From Demequina zhanjiangensis (lineage in GTDB: Bacteria; Actinomycetota; Actinomycetes; Actinomycetales; Demequinaceae), in assembly GCF_030418315.1 (NCBI RefSeq), contig NZ_JAUHPV010000003.1, positions 124,001-188,000 on the forward strand: a stretch of DNA of 64,000 nt. Reading direction: 5' to 3'. The notes beneath the pieces are model-generated. The model did no database searches, was not told the origin of the DNA, and was given only the letters and a program-made list of their open reading frames with translations. Each line of letters starts with the position of its first letter. The stretch's first letter is position 1. The translations under genes and the position numbers were made by a program. Positions 1 to 8,779 of the stretch are shown piece by piece.

Positions 1-670
1 TCTTGAAGCCGCCCGCACCGCCGAGAAGGAGGGCGTCGCCGCCGTGGGGCTTCACGCCCGCACCGCTGCCGACTACTACTCGGGCACCGCCGACTGGAGC
101 GCCATCTCGCGCCTCAAGGACGCGATCAAGACGATCCCGGTGCTTGGCAACGGCGACATCTGGGCCGCCGAGGACGCCGTGCGCATGGTCGAGGAGACGG
201 GCTGCGACGGCGTGGTCGTCGGTCGCGGCTGCATGGGCCGCCCGTGGCTGTTCGCAGACCTGCAGGCGGCCTTCGAGGGCCGCGAGGATCGGGTGCGCCC
301 CGGTCTCCGGGTCGTGGCCGACACGATCTACCGTCACGGTGAGCTCATGGTCGACACCTTCGGTGGTGACGAGGGAAAGGCGATGCGTGAGATCCGCAAG
401 CACATGGCCTGGTACCTCAAGGGATATCCGGTAGGCGGCGACGTCCGACGCTCTCTCGGGCTCGTCGAGACGCTTGGCGAGCTCCGGTCCCACCTGGACT
501 CGATGGATCTTGATCTGCCGTACCCGGGGGCTGACGCCGAGGGCGCGCGGGGTCGACAGGGAAGCCCCCGGCAGCCCGCGTGCCCCGAGGGATGGCTCGA
601 CACCCAGGACATCACCCCGGACCTGGAGCTCAAGCTGCGCGAGGCCGAGCTCTCGGTATCGGGCGGCTGA
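1..670 (+). CDS. dusB: tRNA-dihydrouridine synthase, C-terminal part (5' end outside window)
   Basis: Dus enzymes reduce uridines to dihydrouridine in the tRNA D-loop using FMN and NADPH. The frame is open from base 2 and reads EKEGVAAVGLHAR, then VLGNGDIWAAEDA and GVVVGRGCMGRPWLF, which match the second half of the Dus TIM barrel, including the phosphate-binding loop of FMN. The catalytic cysteine would lie before the window, so activity cannot be judged. The C-terminus carries a roughly 40-residue tail beyond the usual helical domain. A dus-dgt-dnaG order is common in actinobacteria, which supports the call. The split between DusA, DusB and DusC is by context only. Confidence 0.9.
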   Translation, partial: LEAARTAEKEGVAAVGLHARTAADYYSGTADWSAISRLKDAIKTIPVLGNGDIWAAEDAVRMVEETGCDGVVVGRGCMGRPWLFADLQAAFEGREDRVRPGLRVVADTIYRHGELMVDTFGGDEGKAMREIRKHMAWYLKGYPVGGDVRRSLGLVETLGELRSHLDSMDLDLPYPGADAEGARGRQGSPRQPACPEGWLDTQDITPDLELKLREAELSVSGG

Positions 671-729
671 TCCACACCGGCACGTCACGTTCGCCGTCGC
701 GCGCCCGAGTGCCGCTAGGTTGGGGTCCC

Positions 730-1203
730 ATGGACCACCCCGACGGCGCCAAGCGCTTCCCTGTGGACGGCGAGCTCGGCCAGCATGAGCCCGAGGCGCT
801 GCCCGAGTACGCGGAGATCGTGGCGTTCTTCGGCCACATCGCGTACGTGATGCCGCCGCTGCGCGAGGTGCTCGCGGAGCACCTGCGCGTGGCGGAGGGC
901 GAGATGCTGCCGATCCTGCTCATGGAGGACGTCACCGCGTGGCTTCTGGAGACGTTCCGCACGACGGGTCCCGACGGCAGGACGCTTCAGCTCCTGTCGA
1001 TCCTGGACGCCGGCTATCACGAGGCGTCGGATCAGCTGCGCTCGGTGATCCTGCTCGGATTCCTCGAGCGGATCCCAGGCTTCGCGGGCCAGACGACCGA
1101 CGCCGACGGGGCGGGCATGCTCGTCCGCTCCGGGCTCGGGCCCACCCTCTCAGCGGTGCTCGCGGAGGTCGAGAGCTGGCGCGACGATAGCATCGGTACG
1201 TGA
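730..1203 (+). CDS. hypothetical protein, possibly DUF7674-like
   Basis: A 157-residue protein of unknown function. It is acidic and predicted mainly helical, with a conserved-looking core MPPLREVLAEHLRVAEGE followed by MLPILLMEDVTAWLLE. This resembles small cytoplasmic DUF7674-type proteins, but I hold that only weakly. I chose ATG 730 over an in-frame upstream ATG at 580 because 580 lies inside dus and its translation is Arg/Pro/Gly-rich with no structure. A TAGGTT box at 716-721 lies just before ATG 730. The stop codon overlaps the GTG of dgt (GTGA), so the two are probably co-translated. No signal peptide or membrane segment is visible. Confidence 0.7.
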   Translation: MDHPDGAKRFPVDGELGQHEPEALPEYAEIVAFFGHIAYVMPPLREVLAEHLRVAEGEMLPILLMEDVTAWLLETFRTTGPDGRTLQLLSILDAGYHEASDQLRSVILLGFLERIPGFAGQTTDADGAGMLVRSGLGPTLSAVLAEVESWRDDSIGT

Positions 1204-2483
1204 GCGATGTGAGCGCGGGCTATACCGAGTCCGACAAGGAACGGCTGGTACCTGAGCCCGCGAAGACGGCGAACCGCACGTCGTTCGCCCGCGACCGCGC
1301 CAGGATCGTCCACTCGAGCGCCCTCCGCAGGCTCGGCGCGAAGACGCAGATCCTCGGCGCAGGCAGCGGCGATTTCGTCCGCACCAGGCTGACCCATTCG
1401 CTCGAGGTGGCCCAGGTGGGTCGCGAGCTGGGCAAGGCGCTCGGATGCGATCCCGATGTGGTCGACGCGGCCTGCCTGGCCCACGACCTGGGCCACCCGC
1501 CGTTCGGACACAATGGCGAGCGCGCGCTCGACGAGGCCGTGCGGCACGTCGGGGGCTTCGAGGGCAACGCGCAGACCCTGCGGGTCCTCACCAGGCTCGA
1601 GCCCAAGACGGTCCACCCGGAGACGGGGGAGAGCATCGGACTCAACCTCACGCGCGCCGTGCTGGACGCGACCGTGAAGTACCCGTGGGGCGAGCAGGAG
1701 CTCAAGCTGGACGCCCACGGGCGCCCGATCCGCAAGTTCAACGTCTACGAGGACGATCGGGCGGTCTACGACTGGCTGCGCGCCGACGCGCCGGAGCGTC
1801 AGCCCAGCTTCGAGGCGCAGGTCATGGACCTCGCCGACGACATCTCCTACTCGGTGCACGACGTCGAGGACTCCGTGGTGCACAAGGGCGTCTCGCTGTC
1901 GGTGCTGCAGGACCCGGGGACTGCGCGCGACGTCGCCGCGCGCGCACGTGACTGGTACGGCTGGGAGGACGAGGAGGGGCTGCTGCAGGCTCTCGAGCGG
2001 CTCCGCACCTTCGGGTGGTGGGCCGACGAGTACGACGGATCGCGCAAGGCGCTCGCCGCGCTCAAGGACATGACCAGCCAGCTCATCGGTCGCATGTGCA
2101 CCGACACGATCGCGGCGACGCGGGCCGTCCACGGCGAGGGGCCCTTGACGCGCTACAACGCGAGCCTGGTGCTCCCGCAGGAGACGCATGCTGAGATCGT
2201 CCTGCTCAAGGGGATCGCCGTGCACTTCCTCATGGCCCCGCGTGAGGCGTCGCCCTCGTACGCGAAGCAGCGGCGCGTGCTCAAGCAGCTCGTCGCGGCG
2301 CTCGCCGACCGGGGGCCCGAAGCCTTCGAGCCGCAGTTCGCCGCTGACTATCTCGCGGCCTCGGACGACGCCGGCCGGTTGAGAGCCGCGGTGGACCAGG
2401 TGGCGTCGCTCACCGACAAGTCGGCGTACGACTGGCACCACAGGCTCGTGGTGAGCCCCCGACGCCACCGCGGCGACGCCTGA
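1200..2483 (+). CDS. dgt: deoxyguanosinetriphosphate triphosphohydrolase-like protein
   Basis: An HD-domain dNTPase that hydrolyses dGTP (often any dNTP) to the deoxynucleoside and triphosphate. The 427-residue protein has the expected metal ligands: H66 in RLTHSLEVA, the H95-D96 pair in CLAHDLGHPPFGH, and a later aspartate in MDLADDISYSVHD. Length fits the actinobacterial dGTPase-like family (about 420). GTG 1200 overlaps the preceding stop as GTGA. It lies next to dus and near dnaG, an order seen in many actinobacteria, which links it to replication and nucleotide-pool control. It converges on the minus-strand membrane operon, only 6 nt away, with no clear terminator between. Confidence 0.95.
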   Translation: MSDVSAGYTESDKERLVPEPAKTANRTSFARDRARIVHSSALRRLGAKTQILGAGSGDFVRTRLTHSLEVAQVGRELGKALGCDPDVVDAACLAHDLGHPPFGHNGERALDEAVRHVGGFEGNAQTLRVLTRLEPKTVHPETGESIGLNLTRAVLDATVKYPWGEQELKLDAHGRPIRKFNVYEDDRAVYDWLRADAPERQPSFEAQVMDLADDISYSVHDVEDSVVHKGVSLSVLQDPGTARDVAARARDWYGWEDEEGLLQALERLRTFGWWADEYDGSRKALAALKDMTSQLIGRMCTDTIAATRAVHGEGPLTRYNASLVLPQETHAEIVLLKGIAVHFLMAPREASPSYAKQRRVLKQLVAALADRGPEAFEPQFAADYLAASDDAGRLRAAVDQVASLTDKSAYDWHHRLVVSPRRHRGDA

Positions 2484-2489
2484 GCCGCG

Positions 2490-2897
2490 TCAGCGCGCGT
2501 CGGCCTCCACACGGCGCGCCCGCAGAAGCGCGACAAGCGCGAGGATCGGGAGCACGAGCGGCACCCAGCCGTAGGCGGAGCCGAATCCGGTCCACACCGT
2601 CTCGTCGGGCCACCACGAGGACTCGACGTAGCCGAGCGTTCCCACGAGCAGCACGCCCGCCAGCTCGACGGCCGAGCCGATGACGGCGGTGCGGCGCCAG
2701 CCTCGCCACAGCGCGAGAGCGATGACTCCGTACAGCACCGCGGAGACCGCGGAGATCGCGTACGGGAGCGGGGCCTCGGAGAACTTGGTGGAGATCTGGT
2801 AGACGGACCGTCCGGTGGCGGCGAGGCACAGCACCGCATACACGGCGATCAGCGAGATGCGGGCGACCGGGTTCACGACCCGGCGCTCGTCGCTCAC
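2490..2897 (-). CDS. small membrane protein, third gene of the DUF6941 operon
   Basis: A 135-residue integral membrane protein with about four hydrophobic segments (near residues 12-28, 42-64, 70-88 and 108-125) and a basic C-terminal end. The GTG start overlaps the stop of the upstream gene as GTGA, so it is the last member of a translationally coupled minus-strand trio with the gene at 2894-3313 and the DUF6941 gene at 3313-3765. I do not recognise a specific family. The topology resembles small DoxX- or YhhN-like proteins, but no diagnostic motif is visible. Confidence 0.75.
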   Translation of the reverse strand: MSDERRVVNPVARISLIAVYAVLCLAATGRSVYQISTKFSEAPLPYAISAVSAVLYGVIALALWRGWRRTAVIGSAVELAGVLLVGTLGYVESSWWPDETVWTGFGSAYGWVPLVLPILALVALLRARRVEADAR

Positions 2898-3313
2898 GCG
2901 GCCCCCATGATCACGGCGACGCGCCAGGCGACCACGGCGATCGCGATGCCGATGATGATCGCCGCGATGGCGTCCAGGCGCATGATCTGGTCAGGGCGCA
3001 GCACCGGTCGATCGGGGTCGACCGTCTCACCCGGTGCGGGCGGCTCGCCCAGGCGTCCGATTCCCAGCAGGGGCAGGAGCGCCACGGAGGCGAGCAGGTA
3101 GCCGAGCGTGAGGACGACTCCGGCATCGTTCCCGCTCAGCAGCGCGACGACGACGGTGATCAGGTGGACCGCCGTGGCGATCCATGCGGCCGTGACCACC
3201 GCCTTGAGCAGCCTGTGCCCTCGACCCGAGATGAGGACCGCGAGCCCGACGACGACGAGCGCGCCCGACACGATCAGCACCGCCGGGTAGGCGATGACCG
3301 CGTAGAAGTCCAT
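2894..3313 (-). CDS. small membrane protein, second gene of the DUF6941 operon
   Basis: A 139-residue protein starting MDFYAVIAYPAVL with four predicted transmembrane helices (about 8-28, 37-57, 62-83 and 116-136). Helices 3 and 4 are separated by a proline- and aspartate-rich loop (GEPPAPGETVDPDRP). ATG 3313 overlaps the TGA of the upstream DUF6941 gene as TGATG, and its own stop overlaps the next gene. Tight coupling suggests a membrane complex or a stoichiometric pair with the 2490-2897 product. Function unknown. Confidence 0.75.
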   Translation of the reverse strand: MDFYAVIAYPAVLIVSGALVVVGLAVLISGRGHRLLKAVVTAAWIATAVHLITVVVALLSGNDAGVVLTLGYLLASVALLPLLGIGRLGEPPAPGETVDPDRPVLRPDQIMRLDAIAAIIIGIAIAVVAWRVAVIMGAA

Positions 3314-3765
3314 CAGGCCTGCGGGGCCTGCTGCACGCGCATGGGAAGGCGGGCAGCCTCCTCGCCGTCGATCGTGATCAGCCAGGAGAACATGCCGGCC
3401 TCGTTGAAGCGGAGGCCGTCGAACGGGAAGGCGAAGGGGGCGACCTGCTCGTCGCCGTCGACCAGGTGAGCGGGGCGGCCGAGCGTGAACTCGCCGCCGA
3501 CGCCGAACACCGGCACAGGCTTGCCGTCCTCGCCCATGCGCAGGCCGATGGGGTGGTCCTTGCCGTCCTCGGTGAGGAGCTTGACCTCGAACCGGTGGGC
3601 GGTGCCCGTCGCAGTGAAGGGGACGTGCACGGTGGCAGCGAGCGTGAGGCGGCGGTGCACCGCAGGGAAGCTGCGGACGTTGATGGCGTTCCAGCCGGCG
3701 CCCAGGGCGTAGATCTTGCCCTGCACCACCTCGGCGGAGTCGCACAGGAAGGAGTTGACGCGCAC
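3313..3765 (-). CDS. DUF6941 family protein, first gene of a three-gene operon
   Basis: A 150-residue soluble protein, VRVNSFLCDSAEV at the N-terminus, with an all-beta look (VHVPFTATG, FEVKLLTEDG, GMFSWLITIDGEE) like the DUF6941 family, whose function is unknown. The GTG at 3765 is chosen because a GAAAGGAC ribosome-binding site lies just upstream and translation further upstream loses family likeness. Its promoter region is shared with divergent dnaG. It leads two membrane-protein genes, to which it is coupled by stop/start overlap. A ligand-binding partner of those proteins is possible, but that is inference. Confidence 0.75.
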   Translation of the reverse strand: MRVNSFLCDSAEVVQGKIYALGAGWNAINVRSFPAVHRRLTLAATVHVPFTATGTAHRFEVKLLTEDGKDHPIGLRMGEDGKPVPVFGVGGEFTLGRPAHLVDGDEQVAPFAFPFDGLRFNEAGMFSWLITIDGEEAARLPMRVQQAPQA

Positions 3766-3852
3766 GGGGAAGTCCTTTCGTCGTTGACCGCAGACCAGCC
3801 TACCCACGTCCGGCGCGGCTGCGGACAGTTGGCTCCCGGTGCCGTGACGGTC

Positions 3853-3873
3853 ATACCGGCCGCGCGCCGGTAT
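3853..3873. promoter_or_regulatory. perfect 8-bp palindrome and -10 box at the dnaG start
   Basis: ATACCGGC at 3853-3860 and GCCGGTAT at 3866-3873 form a perfect inverted repeat with a 5-nt spacer. The right arm runs into TATCGT (3871-3876), a -10-like box exactly 6 nt before the dnaG GTG at 3883. A protein bound here would cover the dnaG promoter and could also affect the divergent DUF6941 operon. Operator function is inferred. Confidence 0.4.
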
Positions 3874-3882
3874 CGTGAAGCC

Positions 3883-5883
3883 GTGGCGGGCACAATCAAC
3901 AGGGAAGACATCGCGGCTGTCCGTGAGCGCGCCCCCCTGGAGGACATCGTCGGCCAGCATGTGGCGCTCAAGCCCGCCGGCGTCGGCTCGCTCAAAGGCC
4001 TGTGCCCCTTCCATGACGAGCGCAGCCCGTCGTTCCATGTGCGGCCGCAGGCCGGCCGCTGGCATTGCTTCGGCTGCGGCGAGGGCGGCGACGTCATCGA
4101 GTTCGTGATGCGGATGGACGGGCTCACGTTCGTCGACGCGGTCGAGTACCTGGCGGAGCGTGCGGGCGTCACCCTGCGCTACGAGCAGGGCGCGGCGCCC
4201 CGCAAGGAGGGCACTGCGGGCCAGCGCAAGCGGCTGCTGGACGCCCATCGTGTGGCTGCGGAGTTCTTCGTGGCGCAGCTCGCGACGCCCGAGGCGAAGA
4301 CCGGGCGCGACTTCCTGATGGAGCGCGGTTTCGGCCGGGAGGCGGCGGCGCAGTTCGGCGTCGGCTATGCGCCCCAGGGATGGCAGGCGCTCACCGACCA
4401 CCTGCGTCGGAACGGCTTCACCGACGCGGAGCTGAGGACGTCCGGCCTCGTGTCCGAAGGGTCGCGCGGCGTCTATGACAGGTTCAGGGGTCGCCTGGTG
4501 TGGCCCATCCGCGACGTCACCGGCGAGGTGATCGGGTTCGGCGCGCGCCGGCTCTACGAGGATGACCAGGGCCCCAAGTACCTCAACACGCCGGAGACCC
4601 CGCTCTACAAGAAGGCGCAGGTGCTCTACGGCCTTGACCTCGCGAAGGGCACGATCCGCTCCGAGCGGACCGTCGTGGTCGTCGAGGGCTACACCGACGT
4701 GATGGCGTGCCATCTCGCGGGCGTCACCAACGCCGTCGCCACCTGCGGCACCGCCTTCGGCGAGGACCACGTGAAGGTGGTCCGGCGCCTCATGGGGGAC
4801 ACGGGCGGCGCCCAGCTCAAGATCGGCTCGACCGGCTCCAAGGTGATCTTCACGTTCGACGGGGACGAGGCGGGCCAGAACGCTGCGCTCAAGGCGTTCT
4901 CGCTCGACCAGCAGTTCCTCGCGCAGACGTTCGTCGCGGTGGACGCCGACGGGCAGGACCCCTGCGAGATCCGCCAGCATCGGGGCGACGAGGCGGTGCG
5001 TGCGCTCATGGAGTCGCGCGTGCCGCTGTTCGAGTTCGTGCTGAAGACGACCCTGGCGACGCACGACCTGAACACCATCGAGGGTCGGGTCGCCGCGCTG
5101 AGGGCTGCTGCGCCCGTCGTGGCAGGCATCCGCGACCGTGTCCTGCAGCCCGAGTACGCGCGCAGGCTCGCCGGCTGGCTGGGCATGGACGTGCAGCCGG
5201 TGCGCGATGCCGTCTCCGCCGCCGCGCGTTCGGGGGCGGGCCGCCAGCAGGTCTCGCGGCCGCACCAGCAGACGCGTCAAGGAGCGCCGCAGCAGGGCCG
5301 CCCGACGGCGCAGGGCGGGGGAGGCCAGTCCCCCCAGGAGCCCTACGACGACGGTCCGCCGCCGATCGACCCCGAGACCGGCGCGGTCATGCAGGTGGTC
5401 GCCGGACCCGCGCGCCCGTCCCGCCGGGACCCCGTGGTGCGGCAGGAGGCGCTGTCGCTCGGCGTCCTGCTGCAGCTGGCGGGCGCGATCACGCGCGATT
5501 CGACGGCGGCGCGCGTGCACCGCGAGCTGGCGCCCGATGCCTTCACCGTCCCCCAGTACCGCGCCGTGTTCGAGGCGATGATGGCGGCGGGCGGCCCCAC
5601 GCCGTCGGCCGACTGGGTCGATGCCGTCGTCGAGCAGGCAGGACCCGAGCTCGCCCCCACGATCTCCGAGCTGGCCGTCACCCCGCTGCCGCACGAAGGC
5701 GGCGACGACGGCCCCTACGCGGCCTCCGTGCTCGCGCGGCTGCTCGATTTCGCGCTCACGCGACGCATCGCCGAGACCCGCGGCGCGATGCAGCGGGCGG
5801 GGGAGGGCAGCGACGCAGCACAGGAGGCGTTCGCCCGGCTGCTCGCGCTCGAGAGCCAGCGCCGCGCGCTGCGCGGAGAGTGA
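3883..5883 (+). CDS. dnaG: DNA primase
   Basis: DnaG makes the RNA primers for replication. The 666-residue protein has the CHC2 zinc finger (C41, H44, C62, C65), an N-terminal catalytic domain, and a TOPRIM domain starting near residue 262 (VVVVEGYTDVM, then TFDGDEAGQ near 325). A Q/P/G-rich linker (about 450-500) leads to the C-terminal DnaB-binding domain. GTG 3883 is chosen because homologous sequence begins there (AGTINREDIAAVRE) and TATCGT at 3871-3876 puts the likely transcript start on the codon. The reading frame runs further upstream, but that part is unlike DnaG. It is followed by a hairpin region at 5900-5942. Confidence 0.96.
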   Translation: MAGTINREDIAAVRERAPLEDIVGQHVALKPAGVGSLKGLCPFHDERSPSFHVRPQAGRWHCFGCGEGGDVIEFVMRMDGLTFVDAVEYLAERAGVTLRYEQGAAPRKEGTAGQRKRLLDAHRVAAEFFVAQLATPEAKTGRDFLMERGFGREAAAQFGVGYAPQGWQALTDHLRRNGFTDAELRTSGLVSEGSRGVYDRFRGRLVWPIRDVTGEVIGFGARRLYEDDQGPKYLNTPETPLYKKAQVLYGLDLAKGTIRSERTVVVVEGYTDVMACHLAGVTNAVATCGTAFGEDHVKVVRRLMGDTGGAQLKIGSTGSKVIFTFDGDEAGQNAALKAFSLDQQFLAQTFVAVDADGQDPCEIRQHRGDEAVRALMESRVPLFEFVLKTTLATHDLNTIEGRVAALRAAAPVVAGIRDRVLQPEYARRLAGWLGMDVQPVRDAVSAAARSGAGRQQVSRPHQQTRQGAPQQGRPTAQGGGGQSPQEPYDDGPPPIDPETGAVMQVVAGPARPSRRDPVVRQEALSLGVLLQLAGAITRDSTAARVHRELAPDAFTVPQYRAVFEAMMAAGGPTPSADWVDAVVEQAGPELAPTISELAVTPLPHEGGDDGPYAASVLARLLDFALTRRIAETRGAMQRAGEGSDAAQEAFARLLALESQRRALRGE

Positions 5884-5899
5884 TGGCCCGGCGCCTCGC

Positions 5900-5942
5900 C
5901 GTGTCCGAATCGCGCCGCTTGGCCGGTTCGGACACGATTCGG
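5900..5942 (+). terminator. nested alternative hairpins after dnaG
   Basis: A perfect 10-bp inverted repeat (5900-5909 with 5927-5936) surrounds a 17-nt loop. A second 8-bp repeat (CCGAATCG at 5905-5912 with CGATTCGG at 5935-5942) uses part of the same bases, so the two stems exclude each other. There is no T-tract, which is usual in high-GC genomes. It probably ends dnaG transcription; a switch role upstream of phnD is possible. Confidence 0.5.
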
Positions 5943-5952
5943 TGAAGGCCAG

Positions 5953-5974
5953 GTAACCGTCACGTTAAATCTCG
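5953..5974 (+). promoter_or_regulatory. possible PhoP-type direct repeat upstream of phnD
   Basis: GTAACC (5953-5958) and GTTAAA (5964-5969) start 11 nt apart, the spacing of actinobacterial PHO-box units (consensus near GTTCACC). The match to the consensus is only partial. Position about 120 nt before a phosphonate-type importer makes phosphate-starvation control plausible. A -10-like TAGCGT lies at 6007-6012. Confidence 0.3.
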
Positions 5975-6085
5975 CCCGTGTTGTTAGCGAGAGCAACATC
6001 GTCGGATAGCGTCGAGGGGTCGCCCAGCGACTGCCGCCGCCCGGGGGGGTTGCGCGCATTTCGAAGAAGATGCAGAGGTAGAAAC

Positions 6086-7120
6086 GTGATTCAGTTCCCC
6101 AAGCGCTTTGCGGTCCCGGCACTCGTCGGCGCCAGCGCGCTGCTCCTGGCCGCCTGCTCGTCCGGCGGCGACACCGAGGCCACCGACTCGGCCGCCCCCA
6201 CGACCGACACCGAGGCCGGCGCTGACCTGCCCGACTCGCTCACCCTCGCGCTCGTCCCGTCGGACGACGTGGAGCAGATCACGACCGACGGTGAGGCGCT
6301 CGCCGCCGCGCTGTCCGACGAGATCGGCATCCCCGTCGAGGTCTTCGTGCCCGACAGCTACAACGCCGTCGTCGTCGCGCTCCAGACCGGCCAGGCCGAC
6401 ATCGGCTTCCTCGGCCCGATCGCCATGTGGCAGGCCCACGAGGAGGCTGGCGCCGAGATCGTGCTGCAGGCCGTCCGCTACGGCTCGTCCGAGTACGTCG
6501 GCCAGTGGTTCACCAACGACCCCGACACGTACTGCCTCGACGACGTCACCACCGAGGCCGACGACGAGGGCATCAACTACTCGTACTGCAACGGCGCCAC
6601 CGGCTACTCCGGCCCGCAGGGTGAGGACGCGCTCGCGCTCGTCCCGGCCGACGCCTCGATCGCGTGGGTCGACGCCACCTCCGCGTCGGGCTACTACTTC
6701 CCGGCCACGCAGCTGAGCGGCCTGCTCGGCATCGAGGACCCGATCACCGGGTTCCCGAACGGCACCTTCGCAGGCGGTCACCCGCAGGCCGTCCAGGCCG
6801 TGTACGACGGTGACGCCACCATCGGCCTGTCCTACAACGACGCCCGCGGCAACCTCGCAGAGGAGTTCTCCGACGTCGGCGAGCAGGTCGTCGTCTTCGC
6901 CTACACCGAGAACATCCCGAACGACGGTGTGGTCCTCAACGGCGAGCTGTCGGCCGACGCCCAGCAGACCCTGACCGACGCGCTCCTCGCGCTCGCCGGC
7001 ACCGACGAGGGCCTCGCCGCTCTCGACGCCGTCTACGAGATCGAGGGCCTCGAGGCCGCGAACCTCGGCGCCTTCGAGGGCATCGTCGCCTCGACCTACG
7101 CGAACTTCGGCTCCGAGTAA
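6086..7120 (+). CDS. phnD: phosphonate/phosphite-type ABC transporter substrate-binding lipoprotein
   Basis: The binding component of a PhnCDE-type importer, anchored outside the membrane by lipid. The 344-residue protein has a lipobox LAAC at residues 21-24 followed by an acidic, Ser/Thr-rich linker. It then has PhnD signatures: LVPSDDVEQ, YNAVVVALQTGQADIGFLGP, and the DATSASGYYFPATQL segment that forms the phosph(on)ate-binding edge. GTG 6086 follows a GCAGAGG site and gives a proper signal peptide. No C-P lyase, phosphonatase or phosphite dehydrogenase gene follows, so the ligand could be phosphonate, phosphite or phosphate. Confidence 0.9.
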   Translation: MIQFPKRFAVPALVGASALLLAACSSGGDTEATDSAAPTTDTEAGADLPDSLTLALVPSDDVEQITTDGEALAAALSDEIGIPVEVFVPDSYNAVVVALQTGQADIGFLGPIAMWQAHEEAGAEIVLQAVRYGSSEYVGQWFTNDPDTYCLDDVTTEADDEGINYSYCNGATGYSGPQGEDALALVPADASIAWVDATSASGYYFPATQLSGLLGIEDPITGFPNGTFAGGHPQAVQAVYDGDATIGLSYNDARGNLAEEFSDVGEQVVVFAYTENIPNDGVVLNGELSADAQQTLTDALLALAGTDEGLAALDAVYEIEGLEAANLGAFEGIVASTYANFGSE

Positions 7121-7205
7121 GCCAGAAGCACTCCGAAGGACATCCGCACCGGCGGCCAGCTCCCGTGGCTGGCCGCCGGTGCCATTCCCCTGGTAGGCAA
7201 GGAAC

Positions 7206-7972
<767 letters not shown>

Positions 7973-7976
<4 letters not shown>

Positions 7977-8779
7977 CGGTCGCGTCACCTGCCCCCGCCG
8001 GGGTCGCACGTCCCAAGAAGCCGGCGCCCAGCCGGTTCCTGATCGCGGGCTTGGCGGTCACCGCCGCCATCACCGTGTGGGCGGCCTGGGAGATCGACTT
8101 CACGCTCGGCCCGCTGTTCGAGAACTTCGCGAACGGCTGGGTCGTCGTCGAGCAGTTCCTGCGGCCCAACTGGGGCTACCTGGACAACGCGTGGACCGCG
8201 TGGCTCGAGACCATCTCCATCGCGATCGTCGCGAGCTTCTTCGGCGTCGCCGTGGGCCTCATCTTCGCCTACATGGCGTCGAACGTGACCAACAGGTCCA
8301 CGAGGCTGTACCGGCTCACCAAGTGGTTCCTGTCGGTGCTGCGCTCCCTGCCCGACGTGGCGTACGTGCTGATCTTCGTCGCACTTGTCGGCGTCGGTTC
8401 GCTCGCGGGAATCCTCGCCCTGTTCATCTTCAACATCGGCATCGCCGCGAAGCTCACGTCGGAGACGATCGACGCGGTCGACCCGGGCCCGCTCGAGGCG
8501 GCGGACGCTGCAGGCAACGGCACCTTCTCGCGCGCCCGCTGGGCCGTGCAGCCGCAGATCCTGCCGAACTTCCTCTCGTACGCGCTGTACATCTTCGAGC
8601 TCAACATCCGCTCGTCGGTCGTCATCGGATATGCGGGCGGTGGCGGTATCGGCTACCTGATCCAGGTGCAGTTCGCGCGGTTCAACTACGAGAACGTCTC
8701 GGCGATCGTCATCAGCATGTTCCTCGTGGTGCTGCTGATCGACCAGCTGTCCCAGTACCTGCGAAGGAGGCTCGTGTGA
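7973..8779 (+). CDS. phnE: phosphonate-type ABC transporter permease 1
   Basis: An integral membrane permease of 268 residues with about six helices and the cytoplasmic coupling (EAA) loop GPLEAADAAGNGTFSRARW near residues 173-191. The N-terminal tail is Pro/Lys-rich and short. ATG 7973 overlaps the phnC stop (ATGA), and its own stop overlaps the second permease (GTGA), so phnC-E-E are coupled. It pairs with the next gene as a heterodimer. Confidence 0.92.

Noticed and set aside
1032-2468. Long minus-strand open frame opposite dgt
   Set aside because: Antisense to dgt, whose HD motifs are intact; the translation has no recognisable fold.
3466-3882. Upstream extension of dnaG
   Set aside because: The in-frame extension runs antisense through the DUF6941 gene; the zinc-finger domain begins properly after GTG 3883.
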